Below, piece after piece: positions 37,629-47,914 of a stretch of 64,000 nucleotides of DNA. Positions within the stretch are counted from its first letter, which is position 1. Every line of letters starts with the position of its first letter. A program made the position numbers and the translations under genes. The notes below the pieces were generated by a model. The model was not told where the DNA came from. It searched no databases and saw nothing but the letters and a program-made list of their open reading frames with translations. Where the stretch lies: the NCBI RefSeq assembly GCF_028330965.1, contig NZ_JAQMUB010000025.1, forward strand, positions 1 through 64,000, given 5' to 3'. The stretch is from Oscillatoria sp. CS-180 (lineage in GTDB: Bacteria; Cyanobacteriota; Cyanobacteriia; Phormidesmidales; Phormidesmidaceae).

Positions 37629-37686
37629 AGTTTGGGATAAATTGAAGAGGCACTACGCTGAAAGCCTTGAAAAGTAAGGGTTTATA

Positions 37687-37733
37687 GAGGTCTGCAAAAC
37701 CTCCATTCCCCAGTTCGAATCTGGGTGCCGCCT
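37687..37733 (+). other. 3' half of tRNA-Cys(GCA), attachment-site scar
   Basis: The anticodon arm pairs GAGGT with ACCTC around the loop CTGCAAA, giving anticodon GCA. The T arm pairs CCCAG with CTGGG around TTCGAAT. The 3' acceptor strand TGCCGCC plus discriminator T follows without an encoded CCA. The matching GGCGGCA 5' strand and D arm are absent upstream, so this is not a working tRNA gene. Such 3' duplicates form when an element integrates within a tRNA gene and replaces its 3' end. Confidence 0.82.
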
Positions 37734-38263
37734 TCAGAGATGATTAAGGGGTTCCTTAGTGGTGCAATCAGCCACAAAAATAACAGGCTTATCCTTTTAC
37801 CTGAATTTGTGCAATAGGCATCGTCATGTCGGTCTTAGTGCTCTGTGGCTAAGTCTATGACACGCCTTTAGATTGTGCGATTTGGCTCAAAGGGCTGTCT
37901 TATCAGGCCGAGGCAACTGTAAACGTGAATTCCTTAGATGGAAAGCGATCTGTTTAAGGAACTTTTGTGAACTTACTGTCAACTGCTTCTACAGGCGTAT
38001 GTAGATATAGGAGCAACCTGATAACTTAAAGGCAATTTGTTCGACAGTTTGTTGCCAAAGCTTTGTGTGCTGTCTAATATTCCGTTTAAGTCTCTTATTA
38101 GTTAAGACCATCCTCGCTGTTTTGGTTAACTTTAGTTATCACCACAGCAAAAGTTGCGGTGGATAATGAAAGTAACAAAACCAAGACGCTGTTTGGTGAT
38201 GTGAGATTTTCTGTGGAATCACGGGAATTCTGCAAGCGTGTCCTTCCTAGTTAATTAATTTCT
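37734..38263. other. Intergenic region before UDP-glucuronate decarboxylase
   Basis: There is no convincing gene here. The stretch is AT-rich with short T-runs and no long open frame. It must hold the promoter for the sugar-nucleotide genes. I could not single out -35/-10 boxes with confidence. Confidence 0.5.
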
Positions 38264-39226
38264 ATGAGAATTTTAGTAACTGGTGGTGCTGGGTTTATTG
38301 GCTCTCACCTGATTGATCGCCTTATGCATGCTGGTCACGATGTTATCTGTGTAGATAATTTCTTCACAGGTCACAAGCGTAATATTCAGCACTGGTTTGG
38401 CAATCCTAACTTTGAGCTGATTCGCCACGACATTACCGAACCTATTAAGCTTGAAGTCGACCAGATTTATCACTTAGCGTGTCCGGCATCTCCTGTCCAT
38501 TACCAGTACAACCCTGTCAAAACCATCAAGACTAACGTGATGGGGACGCTCTATATGCTGGGCTTAGCAAAGCGCATCAAGGCTAGAATTCTGCTGGCAT
38601 CCACTTCCGAAGTCTACGGTGATCCTGAAGTTCACCCCCAGTCGGAGGACTATCGTGGCAATGTTAATCCTATTGGGATCCGCAGCTGCTATGACGAAGG
38701 CAAGCGAGTGGCTGAAACGCTTGCGTTTGATTATCACCGCCAAAATGGTGTGGATATTCGAGTGGCACGGATCTTTAACACCTATGGTCCCCGCATGTTA
38801 GAGAATGATGGGCGAGTCGTGAGCAATTTTGTTGGGCAGGCCCTGAAAGATATCCCACTGACAGTTTATGGTGATGGTTCTCAGACACGTAGTTTTTGCT
38901 ATGTTTCTGATTTGGTTGAAGGGCTGATGCGCCTTATGAATGGCGACTTTATTGGACCAGTCAATCTGGGTAACCCCGACGAGTATACGATTCTTGAGTT
39001 GGCTCAAACCATTCAGAGTATGGTGAATCCAGATGCTGACGTTAAGTTTGAAGCCTTGCCACAAGATGACCCTAAGCGGCGTAAGCCAGATATTACGAGG
39101 GCCAAAACCTACTTGGATTGGGAACCATCAATTCCTTTGGAGACGGGTCTACAGAAGACTATCGATGATTTCAAGACTCGCTTACAAGCAGAAAAACGGT
39201 TATCCCTCGAAACAACGCTTTCGTAG
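38264..39226 (+). CDS. UDP-glucuronate decarboxylase (UXS type)
   Basis: This 320-residue short-chain dehydrogenase converts UDP-glucuronate to UDP-xylose using bound NAD. The Rossmann motif [10 protein letters not shown] is at residue 8, the Ser-Tyr-Lys triad is in [12 protein letters not shown] and [11 protein letters not shown], and [10 protein letters not shown] is the family segment. Its substrate is made by the UDP-glucose dehydrogenase encoded next. Both feed polysaccharide synthesis. The gene is intact. Confidence 0.92.
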   Translation: MRILVTGGAGFIGSHLIDRLMHAGHDVICVDNFFTGHKRNIQHWFGNPNFELIRHDITEPIKLEVDQIYHLACPASPVHYQYNPVKTIKTNVMGTLYMLGLAKRIKARILLASTSEVYGDPEVHPQSEDYRGNVNPIGIRSCYDEGKRVAETLAFDYHRQNGVDIRVARIFNTYGPRMLENDGRVVSNFVGQALKDIPLTVYGDGSQTRSFCYVSDLVEGLMRLMNGDFIGPVNLGNPDEYTILELAQTIQSMVNPDADVKFEALPQDDPKRRKPDITRAKTYLDWEPSIPLETGLQKTIDDFKTRLQAEKRLSLETTLS

Positions 39227-39431
39227 AGGGTTTTGCTGACTAAGGTGGTAATTTTTCACCGGTGGAATCTTGTTGGTGTATACAATTTTCTAACTCTAAA
39301 GTGGCTTACCTTAGTTGGGAATTTGACTGTATTTCTGCCTAATTGATGGGAATGATAGACCTGTCTGAGGACGATTCCTAAGATGGGCATTGATTCTGGT
39401 AACTCACCTATTACTATGAGGACTGAATATT

Positions 39432-40817
39432 ATGCGTGTGTGTGTCATTGGAACTGGCTATGTTGGTCTTGTAACAGGTGTTTGCCTGTCCCATATAGGG
39501 CATGACGTCATCTGTGTTGACAACAACGAAGAGAAAGTTAAGTTAATGCAATCCGGCCAATCTCCTATCTACGAGCCGGGATTGTCAGAATTAATGAAAT
39601 CTTCCATGGAAGAGGGACGTCTCCAATTCACGAGCGATCTCTCCAGGGGGGTGAAGCACGGCGAAATTTTGTTCATTGCTGTAGGTACGCCACCTCTACC
39701 CACTGGAGAAAGCGACACTCGATATGTCGAAGCGGTCGCTCGGGGAATCGGTGCTCACCTCAACGGTGGCTACAAGGTTATCGTTAACAAATCTACGGTA
39801 CCCATTGGCTCGGGTGATTGGGTTCGTATGATTGTTATGGACGGTATCACCGAGCGCAAGCAATCCTTGGTAGGGGCAGGCGCTCCGGCAACTGACACCG
39901 AAGATATTAAGGCTGATTTTGATGTTGTGAGCAACCCTGAGTTTCTGCGCGAAGGTTCTGCTGTATACGACACCTTTAACCCTGACCGTATTGTTCTAGG
40001 TAGCAACAATCCTAAGGCGATCCAAAAGATGCAAGAACTTTACGCTCCGTTGGTAGAGCGTAAGTTTGCTGAAGATTCTTCTCTTCCTGAGGTCCCAGTT
40101 GTTGTCACTGATCTGAGCTCTGCTGAGATGGTGAAATATGCTTCAAACGCGTTCTTGGCAACCAAGATTAGCTTTATCAATGAAGTTGCTAATATTTGCG
40201 ATCGCGTCGGCGCAGATGTCACCCAAGTCGCTGCGGGTATTGGGCTAGACTCCCGCATTGGCAAAAAATTCCTACAGGCCGGTATTGGCTGGGGGGGGTC
40301 TTGTTTTCCGAAGGACGTTCTGGCGCTGCTGCATACGGCTAACGACTATGGCTACGAAGCTGAATTGCTGAAAGCAACTGTTAGCGTCAACAAGCACCAG
40401 CGGACGATCGCCCTTGAGAAACTTCAGCAGGAATTGAAAATTCTGAAAGGTAAGACGGTTGGTCTGCTGGGCCTCACCTTCAAGCCAGACACCGATGATA
40501 TGCGAGATGCTCCAGCACTGACTCTGATTGAGCAGCTGAATCGTCTGGGTGCCAAGGTCAAGGCTTACGACCCCATTGTTTCCCAGAGCGGCCTGCGCGA
40601 TGGACTATCAGGCGTCATCGTTGAAACAGATCCTGAGCGTTTAGCAGATGGTTGCGATGCGCTGGTGCTGGTCACAGATTGGAAACAGTTTGAGTCTCTC
40701 GATTACGGTAAGATGGCTAGCCTGATGAATACGGCAATCATGATTGATGGCCGTAACTTCCTCTCACAGCCTAAGTTGGAAGAGTTGGGATTCCGTTATT
40801 TAGGAATCGGTCGCTAA
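39432..40817 (+). CDS. ugd: UDP-glucose 6-dehydrogenase
   Basis: This 461-residue enzyme oxidises UDP-glucose to UDP-glucuronate with two NAD. The N-terminal GTGYVGLVTGVCLS binds NAD. The catalytic Cys lies in GGSCFPKDV and the substrate-binding NEVANICDRVGAD follows the family pattern. The C-terminal UDP-binding domain includes LTFKPDTDDMRDAPA. It is followed by a strong terminator. Together with the previous gene it forms a short UDP-xylose pathway. Confidence 0.95.
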   Translation: MRVCVIGTGYVGLVTGVCLSHIGHDVICVDNNEEKVKLMQSGQSPIYEPGLSELMKSSMEEGRLQFTSDLSRGVKHGEILFIAVGTPPLPTGESDTRYVEAVARGIGAHLNGGYKVIVNKSTVPIGSGDWVRMIVMDGITERKQSLVGAGAPATDTEDIKADFDVVSNPEFLREGSAVYDTFNPDRIVLGSNNPKAIQKMQELYAPLVERKFAEDSSLPEVPVVVTDLSSAEMVKYASNAFLATKISFINEVANICDRVGADVTQVAAGIGLDSRIGKKFLQAGIGWGGSCFPKDVLALLHTANDYGYEAELLKATVSVNKHQRTIALEKLQQELKILKGKTVGLLGLTFKPDTDDMRDAPALTLIEQLNRLGAKVKAYDPIVSQSGLRDGLSGVIVETDPERLADGCDALVLVTDWKQFESLDYGKMASLMNTAIMIDGRNFLSQPKLEELGFRYLGIGR

Positions 40818-40850
40818 GCTGAGCAACTATTGCTAAGTCTTATTGAACGA

Positions 40851-40886
40851 ATGCGAGGATCAGGATAGGCCTGTCCTCGCATTTTT
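40851..40886 (+). terminator. Rho-independent terminator after ugd
   Basis: A perfect nine-base stem ATGCGAGGA / TCCTCGCAT encloses 14 bases and is followed by a run of five T. It begins 33 bases after the ugd stop. Confidence 0.85.
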
Positions 40887-40919
40887 GTGATGGAAAACAA
40901 CTCAAACAGGACCTAAACA

Positions 40920-40970
40920 TTGAATCCGGCTTTGGCCTCTTAACCCCTAAATAGGGTAAGCCGGATTCAA
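40920..40970. repeat. Long hairpin, 13-base arms
   Basis: TTGAATCCGGCTT (40,920-40,932) pairs perfectly with AAGCCGGATTCAA (40,958-40,970). An inner ACCC/GGGT pair strengthens the loop. No T-run follows. It stands between two terminators in a region with no gene. A mobile repeat, a small RNA or an RNA-stability hairpin are all possible. Confidence 0.6.
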
Positions 40971-41019
40971 CGTTTCTCAAAAGTGCAGATACAAGGAGAG
41001 CTAGGCTTAAGGTCTAGCA

Positions 41020-41068
41020 AAAAAATTGACGTATTGCTTCTTCATTGAGAAAGCAATACGTCATTTTG
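41020..41068 (-). terminator. Terminator of cysC, possibly bidirectional
   Basis: TGACGTATTGCTT (41,027-41,039) pairs with AAGCAATACGTCA (41,051-41,063). On the minus strand the stem is followed by a run of at least seven T; on the plus strand by four. It lies about 60 bases beyond the cysC stop. Confidence 0.78.
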
Positions 41069-41127
41069 AGAAGAATCAGCAAGGGTTGATGCACAGTGGT
41101 TTAGAGCCGCTGTGCGGAAATCACAGG

Positions 41128-41676
41128 CTAAGCAGTGACGGCCATGGAAGACAAATACCCCATTTCTTCCAGCTTATTGATGACCTTATCAACACTCTCA
41201 TCCAGGGACTCGACGTGGGTCTCGCAGACAACCTCAGGGTTGAGGGGCGGCTCGTAGGGATCATCAATCCCGGTAAACTGTTTGATTTCCCCTGCTCGTG
41301 CCTTTTTATATAGACCCTTCACGTCACGAGATTCGCAAACATTCAAAGGAGCACTCGCATAGACTTCGAAGAAATCGCCAATTTTCTCGCGCACTTCATC
41401 CCGTACCGCTCGGTAAGGAGAAATCGCTGAAACTAGGACGATCACACCATTTCGGGTAAGCAGATGGGAGACAAAGCCGATACGACGAATATTAGTGTCT
41501 CTATCTTCTTTGCTAAACCCCAAACCTTTGGTCAGATTGGTACGGACAATGTCGCCGTCTAACACTTCAATTTTGCAATCGCGATCGCGCAAGCGCTGTG
41601 CCAAAGCTTGAGTAATGGTACTTTTACCTGAACCGCTGAGGCCGGTGAACCAAATCGTTACGCCACGTTGTTTCAT
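41128..41676 (-). CDS. cysC: Adenylylsulfate kinase
   Basis: This 182-residue enzyme phosphorylates adenylylsulfate to PAPS for sulfate assimilation and sulfation. The P-loop is [12 protein letters not shown], the substrate loop is [19 protein letters not shown] and the lid contains [11 protein letters not shown]. The start [10 protein letters not shown] matches the usual cyanobacterial N-terminus; a start eight codons earlier would add an unconserved tail. Confidence 0.95.
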   Translation of the reverse strand: MKQRGVTIWFTGLSGSGKSTITQALAQRLRDRDCKIEVLDGDIVRTNLTKGLGFSKEDRDTNIRRIGFVSHLLTRNGVIVLVSAISPYRAVRDEVREKIGDFFEVYASAPLNVCESRDVKGLYKKARAGEIKQFTGIDDPYEPPLNPEVVCETHVESLDESVDKVINKLEEMGYLSSMAVTA

Positions 41677-41700
41677 ATCTTTACTATATTCTCCTAACAA

Positions 41701-42210
41701 CTTTACTTAGAGAATTTCCTTACCATTCATAAGTTGTGCTCCCTAGAGTGCCCAACTCCTTTTATCTAGTACGGATCTGAATAGTCAGTTGCACCATTAT
41801 TGCGGACGCGATGAACTTATAGATAAATCCATCTATCCAACCTATCAGGTGATGAGACACTATCCCTTGTGGTCTCCTGTCTCACAAACCTTAAAGCAAT
41901 TAAAGCAATTACTTTTCCAGACGAAAATAGCCTTCTACGGTACATGCTAGCGACCTTTCTGCACGATCTTTGCGAAGCCTTTAAAAGTACGGCTGAATTG
42001 TAGATAAGACTTAAAGAGTTCCTACATCTTGGCTGCTATTCACCTGTCGGTTTCTCTTATTGATGGTTTTTGTGATTGTACTGGCTTTCCTTCAGTGCTA
42101 TGTGGATTTTTCCTAGTCTGACAGCGTCTATGACATCACGCTTTCGTTTCCCATATCTGCTATAGATGAATTGAGCACGTTTTTTCAAACCTGCCGAGGA
42201 TAGAGTCCGA
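41701..42210. other. Intergenic region between cysC and transporter
   Basis: About 510 bases separate two divergent genes. A tandem pair of AAAGCAATT occurs near 41,893. No open frame of note and no RNA gene is recognisable. Promoters for both genes should lie here. Confidence 0.45.
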
Positions 42211-43362
42211 ATGTCCCCGAATGAACAGCGTATCTCGCTATCGATCAGCAGTCTTGTCTGGTTGCTACTGTCAGTACCGTTACTCTTGCTTTTATGGCAG
42301 CTGCGCAGTCTTTTCCTGTTAGTCATGATTGCTATTGTGCTAGCAGCATCGATCGCACCCGTTGTTGATTGGGCAGAGCGCTATCGGATTCCTCGCTGGC
42401 TAAGCGTTGTACTCACCTATCTAACTATCATTGCCATTATTACGGGAGTCGGTCTCTGGGTTGGTCCGACCGTTGTGGAACAAATTCAACGGCTAATTCG
42501 ACAAATTCCGGTCTCCCTCAAGCAATTCTTAGGCTATGCAGAAACCTGGATCATGTCCTTCAATGACGAGCGACCGGGCATTACCAGTGAATTAATCAAT
42601 CAGTTTGTTGATGTTCAAGGGCTAACACGATGGGTTATTCGCTCTAGTCAGCAGCTCCTTGTCCGGTCCTACGGCGTCACGACGGGTATCCTAGGAAGTT
42701 TTTTTAGCCTGATTTTGGCGCTCTTTCTATCAGGTTATCTATTGGCTGACAGCCGCACCCTGTTGAAAAATTTTGTACGACTCTTGCCGCAACCTTGGGA
42801 CGATCGCATTGCTGCTCAGGTAGGACCCATCAGCAATCGCATGGGCAGTTACATTCGTGGGCGGCTTTTGGTGTCATCGGTGCTGTCGATCGCAACTACG
42901 GTGAGTCTAACTACACTCGGCCTCTCGGACTTTGCCCTGGGTCTCGGAGCAATTGCTGGTTTCACTAACTTAATTCCCTTTTTAGGTCCCATCCTGGGAG
43001 CAATTCCAGCGTTAGTCGTTGCCTTTTCACAGGGGGGATGGACGTTCCTGTGGGTCCTCATCCTGTACATCGTTATTCAAAACATAGAAACCTATGTGCT
43101 AGATCCTTTGCTAGTGGGAACGTCTGTTGGTGTTCATCCGCTGTATCAGTTGTTAGCAGTCCTGGGTGGCACACAGGTTTTGGGCATTATCGGAGCGCTG
43201 ATTGTTCCGCCGTGGGTCGCTGGTGGAGCGGTTGTGCTAGAGAATTTGTACCTCCGGCCTAAATTGATGGCAGAACGCCAGCAGCGATCGCGCCCTACTA
43301 CGCTTAAGGATCCACGCATGCAAGCTAGCTCGTCATCCAAGGCCATGATTATAGACGGTTAA
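42211..43362 (+). CDS. AI-2E/PerM-family transporter
   Basis: This 383-residue membrane protein has about eight transmembrane segments, beginning with LVWLLLSVPLLLLLWQL and LFLLVMIAIVLAASIAPVVDW. The family's large soluble part follows (VGPTVVEQIQRLIRQIP), then the GFTNLIPFLGPILGAIPALV signature and a final helix before a charged tail. Members export small molecules or act as permeases; the substrate here is unknown. No operon partner. Confidence 0.87.
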   Translation: MSPNEQRISLSISSLVWLLLSVPLLLLLWQLRSLFLLVMIAIVLAASIAPVVDWAERYRIPRWLSVVLTYLTIIAIITGVGLWVGPTVVEQIQRLIRQIPVSLKQFLGYAETWIMSFNDERPGITSELINQFVDVQGLTRWVIRSSQQLLVRSYGVTTGILGSFFSLILALFLSGYLLADSRTLLKNFVRLLPQPWDDRIAAQVGPISNRMGSYIRGRLLVSSVLSIATTVSLTTLGLSDFALGLGAIAGFTNLIPFLGPILGAIPALVVAFSQGGWTFLWVLILYIVIQNIETYVLDPLLVGTSVGVHPLYQLLAVLGGTQVLGIIGALIVPPWVAGGAVVLENLYLRPKLMAERQQRSRPTTLKDPRMQASSSSKAMIIDG

Positions 43363-43458
43363 AGAAGACTTGGGTTAAAAAGCCTCTACAAGAGGTGGTA
43401 AAGCCAGAAGGATGTGTCAATATAGGGAGCTATATTGGCTGTTCTTTGTGGTGTGCTG

Positions 43459-44199
43459 ATGTCTGTAATCAAAGCGCTTCAGCGTTGGGGGTTGGCAACT
43501 GCGTTAATTGCCGGAGGAGGGGTTGCGCCTCGCGCGATCGCCGATGAGTTTCCACCTTGTGCACCACCTGGAACAGGTGAATATTTATTGCTGGTGCAAG
43601 GAGAGACCGTTGAGGCCCGCGATCGCATCCAAAATTTGCTGCCTGCTACGACAAGCGTTAGCGTGTGCCGCTATCTGGATGACATTGTAGTTAGGGCTGG
43701 TGGGTTTACCAGTCTTGAAAACGCCAATGCTTGGGCACAATATTTGACCGAAGTAGAAGGAAATCAGGCTTTTGTTGCTAGACCAGCTGCTCCTGGAGAA
43801 GTTGCGCCAAGTGAACCTATTGCCGCTGAGCCGGTTGAACCTGTTCCTGAAACTCCGGTAGAAACCGTATCTTCTGAACCTGAAACCCCGCCTGAAGTGA
43901 CCGGAACGCCTGCACCCGATGCAGTCGTGGCTTATGCACCCAAACTGTTAGGAGAGGGATATGCCGTATTGGTGGATTACAGCAATGATCCTGAAATCGC
44001 CAAGCAGCTCCAACAAACGCTCAATCAGCCGATTGGCCTTGCGGTGTATGAGCAGCAGCCCTTTCTCCTGGCGACTCAAAGTACGGATGCCCAAGAGGCC
44101 GCTCAGGTCCTACAAACGCTCAGCAATGGTCGCTTCGGTGCATTTATCGTCGATAGCAGCAAGGTCGTTCTCCTGTCGTCTGCTGTGGCAACCCCTTAG
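43459..44199 (+). CDS. Secreted hypothetical protein with Pro/Glu-rich linker
   Basis: This 246-residue protein starts with a signal peptide (MSVIKALQRWGLATALIAG, cleavage expected near AIADEF). A globular domain to about residue 110 has two Cys (FPPCAPPG and VSVCRYLDD) that could form a disulphide. A Pro-Glu-Val-rich linker follows, then a second alpha/beta domain (GYAVLVDYSNDPEIAKQL). Both domains resemble SPOR-like repeats that process a query such as YLLLVQGE and YAVLVDY. The role is probably periplasmic. The start at 43,459 is preferred because it gives a normal signal peptide. Confidence 0.7.
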   Translation: MSVIKALQRWGLATALIAGGGVAPRAIADEFPPCAPPGTGEYLLLVQGETVEARDRIQNLLPATTSVSVCRYLDDIVVRAGGFTSLENANAWAQYLTEVEGNQAFVARPAAPGEVAPSEPIAAEPVEPVPETPVETVSSEPETPPEVTGTPAPDAVVAYAPKLLGEGYAVLVDYSNDPEIAKQLQQTLNQPIGLAVYEQQPFLLATQSTDAQEAAQVLQTLSNGRFGAFIVDSSKVVLLSSAVATP

Positions 44200-44231
44200 G
44201 GGTAATTTTGATTAGCACTGCATGCTTGAAC

Positions 44232-45287
44232 TTATCGCGTTGGAATACCCGTAATTGAACCATCGCCTGCAATTATCGAGCCAATTTGATAAGCTCCTAC
44301 GCCCTGCTGCTGAAAATGGGCGATCGCCTGCTCGGCTGCGCTGTCGGGGACAACTACGACAAAGCCAATTCCCATGTTGAAGGTATTAAACATATCAGCT
44401 GTGGACACTCGGCCTGCTTGTAGCAGCCATTGGAAGATAGGCAGAATAGGCCAACTTAGGGGGTCTATCTTGATGGAATGGTGAGGACTCAAACAGCGGG
44501 GCAAGTTTTCTGGCAGTCCACCCCCAGTAATATGGGCCATCGCGTGAATCGGAAGACCGGTTCTCAGGGCAGAGAGGATAGGTTGGACATAAATTTGAGT
44601 TGGGGTCAGCAAAACGTCTGCTAGGGAAGGTCCATTTAAGAGTTCAGGGCACTCACTCCAGTCATATCCAGGAGCGTCGCGATCGCTCCTACCCGCCTCA
44701 GCTACGATCTTACGCACCAGGCTGTAGCCATTGCTATGAATCCCCTGACTGGCGAGACCAATGGCAACATCCCCTAAGGCTATTTGAGAGCCATCGATGA
44801 TCTTGGCTTTCTCAACAATTCCGACACAAAAGCCAGCTAAATCATATTCTCCTGCTTGATAGAAACCGGGCATTTCTGCCGTTTCTCCTCCAATCAAGGC
44901 ACATCCTGCTTGATGACAGCCAGCAGCAATCCCTTCGACGACAGCTGCTAGCTGTTCTGGATTCAAAGATCCGGTTGCAAGGTAGTCGAGAAAGAACAGG
45001 GGTTCTGCACCGCTGGTCAACACATCGTTAACGCACATGGCTACTAGGTCAATGCCAACGGAGTCATGACGGTTGAGCATATGGGCCACCTTGAGCTTGG
45101 TGCCAACGCCATCAGTGCCAGAGACCAGGACTGGACTTTGATAGCCTGCTGGCATTTCGAAAAAACCACCAAAGCCACCTAACCCTCCCAAAACCTCAGG
45201 GCGATGGGTGCTAGTGACTACTTCTCGAATGCGATCAACAAATGCTCGACCTGCTTCAACATCAACTCCGGCCTGACGATAGTCCAT
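44232..45287 (-). CDS. purM: Phosphoribosylformylglycinamidine cyclo-ligase
   Basis: This 351-residue enzyme closes the imidazole ring of AIR in purine synthesis. The N-terminal [13 protein letters not shown], the ATP-binding [27 protein letters not shown] and [11 protein letters not shown] are family signatures. The start at MDYRQAG is standard; an upstream extension of 21 residues is unlikely. It converges on the preceding secreted-protein gene. Confidence 0.95.
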   Translation of the reverse strand: MDYRQAGVDVEAGRAFVDRIREVVTSTHRPEVLGGLGGFGGFFEMPAGYQSPVLVSGTDGVGTKLKVAHMLNRHDSVGIDLVAMCVNDVLTSGAEPLFFLDYLATGSLNPEQLAAVVEGIAAGCHQAGCALIGGETAEMPGFYQAGEYDLAGFCVGIVEKAKIIDGSQIALGDVAIGLASQGIHSNGYSLVRKIVAEAGRSDRDAPGYDWSECPELLNGPSLADVLLTPTQIYVQPILSALRTGLPIHAMAHITGGGLPENLPRCLSPHHSIKIDPLSWPILPIFQWLLQAGRVSTADMFNTFNMGIGFVVVVPDSAAEQAIAHFQQQGVGAYQIGSIIAGDGSITGIPTR

Positions 45288-46018
45288 ACACTTTCCCTCA
45301 ACTGCAAATAATCTGCCCAGTTCTATCCGGCTGGCATTGATTGCACTCAATTCCCAAGCTATCTATTTGAGGTACTTGGAATCAACAGCCCTTGAACGGG
45401 ATTAGCTGAAACAGGTCCCGTTGTCCTGCGTCCCCAATGTGTTATTACTTATGGCTGCTCAATCTTAAGAGCTAAATTCGCCGAAAGACTGTCATTTCAA
45501 TGATGGACTAGCCCAAGAAACGTTTTTTTAATAAGAAGAAATCAACTCAAAAATAATGCTGACTTATTGAAAAAATAGATTTCTGAAGAAATCGTCTATC
45601 GTGCTGCCACTGCAATTTGTTGCAGTTAGATGCCAACATTTCAAAAATAGCAGGATCATTCTCCCAGGGCGACCGATTTTATTTTCAAAAGTTCCCTATC
45701 TCGCTACATAAGTTTTGTTAACTGTATTGGCGATCGCTATATTCCATGAAAAAAGCACGGCGTAAGGATCAGACGATGCGTTTTATTTTTTCTAAAGATT
45801 TGAAGAAACTGCCTCAGTCATCCTTTTTTGATCTTCTGCGGATTGCCAATTGAAATCTTCGTGTTAACGTACGGGTCGTTCAAAAATTACAGAAGGTTAC
45901 GTCATGACAAGTGCAGTTCGAGGCAGTTTATCTGAACGACTCCTAGAGTCTTTGGATCTGTTTCACTCGGGAACTCGCCGATGTCTCTGTGCTTGTTTGT
46001 TGAGCTCTTGTGACAACT
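45288..46018. other. Intergenic region upstream of rlpA
   Basis: About 730 AT-rich bases separate the divergent purM and rlpA. A short frame beginning at ATG 45,903 overlaps the rlpA start and looks accidental. No RNA gene or strong repeat was seen. The rlpA promoter is presumably within the last 200 bases. Confidence 0.45.
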
Positions 46019-47134
46019 ATGAATCGAAACCTGTGTCGTAGTTTTGCGACTGCCGTTTTGGTATGTGCCGCCGGTATCCCATTATCAGCAAGTGCTGAAG
46101 AAATGACCTCGGATGTCTCCGTTCGTTCCCAAGAGGGGCTTGATATTGCAGCTGATGCAACGGAGCCTGCAGATTCTAAGTCATTTGAATTAATTCCTGA
46201 GAATTCCCAACTGATTGAACTAGATGCTTTCGCCGATCCTTCCATGCCATCTGAGGTTACGGCACTTCAGGAAAGGGATGCTGCTGTCGAACTTCAAAGG
46301 GCAGCCCAAGGCGAAGTGACTGATCCTGTCGAGGTCGAAGCCGCAGAACTGCCTGACATTGTAGATATTACTGCTCACGACTTAGACGGTGTCCGTGTTG
46401 CCATTTTATCGGTTGACTCTTTGCCCGTGCTGACCTTTGTGGAGGAAGCCTCGGATGTTGCTTCTACACCCAAGGACAATGCTGAATCCGAGAGTGACGT
46501 CGACGGCGTGGCTGTAGATTCCATAGTTCGAGCTGAGGAAGCCGCGCGTCAAATTGGTGAGTTTTATCAGTCTGAAGCAGATGCGGATGCAATTCGAGTT
46601 CGCTGGGAAACGGAGTTAGAAGAATATGTCGTTTCTCTGGATGGAGAAACCCTGGTTCTCATCAACGACGATACACAGTATTTCAATACGACGGGTAATC
46701 ATTCGGTTGATGCTTTGCAAGCAACCAACCGTCTCCGTGCTCTGTTAGGCGGTGCTACACCACTTCGTGAAGTCGAAGGACGTCCCCCTGAGCCAGAACC
46801 TGAACCAGAGGCAGTTGTAGAAGACAACTGGGGCGTCTCGTCGGTATTCTCGGGTCAAGCTTCATGGTATGGTCCTGGCTTCCATGGTCGGCATACGGCA
46901 AGCGGAGAGGTATTTAACCAAAATGCAATGACCGCAGCTCACCGTACTTTGCCCTTCGGTACCCGTGTGCGAGTGACTAACCTCAGCAACAACCGTCAAG
47001 TTGTGGTTCGGATCAACGATCGCGGTCCGTTTTCCCGGGGTCGGGTCATTGACCTTTCAGCGGCTGCGGCTCGCGAGATTGGTCTACAGCGCGCAGGTGT
47101 AGGTCCTGTCCGTGTTGAAGTCCTGTCTGACTAG
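46019..47134 (+). CDS. rlpA: RlpA-like double-psi beta-barrel protein
   Basis: This 371-residue exported protein has a signal peptide ([19 protein letters not shown], cleavage near SASAEE). A long acidic region from about 25 to 270 follows. The C-terminal double-psi barrel has [38 protein letters not shown] and [17 protein letters not shown]. RlpA proteins are septal lytic transglycosylases acting on peptidoglycan stripped of side chains. No C-terminal SPOR domain is present. The start MNRNLC is preferred over an ATG three codons earlier. Confidence 0.88.
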   Translation: MNRNLCRSFATAVLVCAAGIPLSASAEEMTSDVSVRSQEGLDIAADATEPADSKSFELIPENSQLIELDAFADPSMPSEVTALQERDAAVELQRAAQGEVTDPVEVEAAELPDIVDITAHDLDGVRVAILSVDSLPVLTFVEEASDVASTPKDNAESESDVDGVAVDSIVRAEEAARQIGEFYQSEADADAIRVRWETELEEYVVSLDGETLVLINDDTQYFNTTGNHSVDALQATNRLRALLGGATPLREVEGRPPEPEPEPEAVVEDNWGVSSVFSGQASWYGPGFHGRHTASGEVFNQNAMTAAHRTLPFGTRVRVTNLSNNRQVVVRINDRGPFSRGRVIDLSAAAAREIGLQRAGVGPVRVEVLSD

Positions 47135-47140
47135 GTGATT

Positions 47141-47176
47141 CCAAGCCGTGCTTTGTCTTTGCAAAGCGCGGCTTGG
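47141..47176. terminator. Hairpin between convergent rlpA and PPTase genes
   Basis: CCAAGCCGTGCTTTG (47,141-47,155) pairs with CAAAGCGCGGCTTGG (47,162-47,176) with a single G-T wobble and a six-base loop. No long T-run follows on either side. Position between two converging genes suggests a shared terminator. Confidence 0.6.
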
Positions 47177-47191
47177 TTGCAAGGTGGAGTT

Positions 47192-47914
47192 TCATGCGAT
47201 GACTGAACGAATTGCAGATGTTCTAGAGGTCCCACCGACGCAGCTAGCAGCAACTGAGTTTGCGTCTGGATACCACAGCTTTATCGTCCAGGTCTGAATA
47301 GTTTCGTCAGCAATCTGACCTGCGATCGCCAAGTAGGGCTCAGGTTGAAATTCAACTTGAACCTCCGTCATCGGATAGCTGAGTCCCAATCCTAGTGCCT
47401 TTAGATGAGCTTCTTTAATGGTCCAATACTTCAGGAAGCCGGTTAGCCGAGTCGATTTGGATTCTTCAAGGGATATTTTTTCCTGAGTGGTGAGGCATCT
47501 CTGAATCAGCGATTCTAGATAGGTGCGCTCAACCTTCTCTTCTACATCGACACCAATCCATTGGCAAAGGCTGAATCCATAAACGACCCATGCGCCACTA
47601 TGGGCTAGATTAAAGTGAATTCTTCGATAAGCGTGGGGCAAGCTGGGTTTGCCATAGGCACTATAGGAAAACGTGAACGATTGAGGCGAATCACCCAAGT
47701 AGCGAGCCAAAAGATAGCGTAGACCTCCTCGACTCAAGACGAAGCGATCGCGGTCCACGTCCCGAAAGAATCTTTGTGCACGATCACGTTCATCTTCAGA
47801 AAGCCAGGTGAACCATTGATCGCGATTGCGCTTTGCAGCAGGCAGATATAACTGCCAAAGATGAGTTTCCTGGGGATTTGGCAATGCTATTGCCGATAGA
47901 GGACAGTCGTTCAT
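47192..47914 (-). CDS. 4'-phosphopantetheinyl transferase, Sfp/HetI type
   Basis: This 240-residue enzyme loads the phosphopantetheine arm onto carrier proteins. The magnesium-binding GVDVEEKVER and the catalytic WTIKEAHLKALGLGL motifs are in the expected order, with FNLAHSGAWVVYGF before them. In cyanobacteria one such enzyme usually serves both fatty acid and polyketide/peptide carriers. The start MNDCPLSAI is preferred over an ATG three codons earlier. Confidence 0.9.
   Translation of the reverse strand: MNDCPLSAIALPNPQETHLWQLYLPAAKRNRDQWFTWLSEDERDRAQRFFRDVDRDRFVLSRGGLRYLLARYLGDSPQSFTFSYSAYGKPSLPHAYRRIHFNLAHSGAWVVYGFSLCQWIGVDVEEKVERTYLESLIQRCLTTQEKISLEESKSTRLTGFLKYWTIKEAHLKALGLGLSYPMTEVQVEFQPEPYLAIAGQIADETIQTWTIKLWYPDANSVAASCVGGTSRTSAIRSVIA

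Larger units (their letters stand above)
1..37733. mobile_element. Genomic island at tRNA-Cys, right end (left end outside window)
   Basis: The block is rich in defence-type, toxin-antitoxin and broken genes, and it ends at an isolated 3' half of tRNA-Cys. Beyond that point the genes are single-copy core functions. The tRNA fragment reads left to right, so the element should lie to its left, with the intact tRNA-Cys at the far left end. That agrees with where the accessory genes are. No integrase or transfer gene is recognisable in the visible part, so the type of element (integrative conjugative element, prophage remnant or passive island) is open. HIP1 octamers occur inside it, so most of it has a cyanobacterial history. 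Confidence 0.6.

Noticed and set aside
45903-46046. A short frame just before and across the rlpA start
   Set aside because: It overlaps the signal peptide of rlpA in another frame and has no distinctive sequence.
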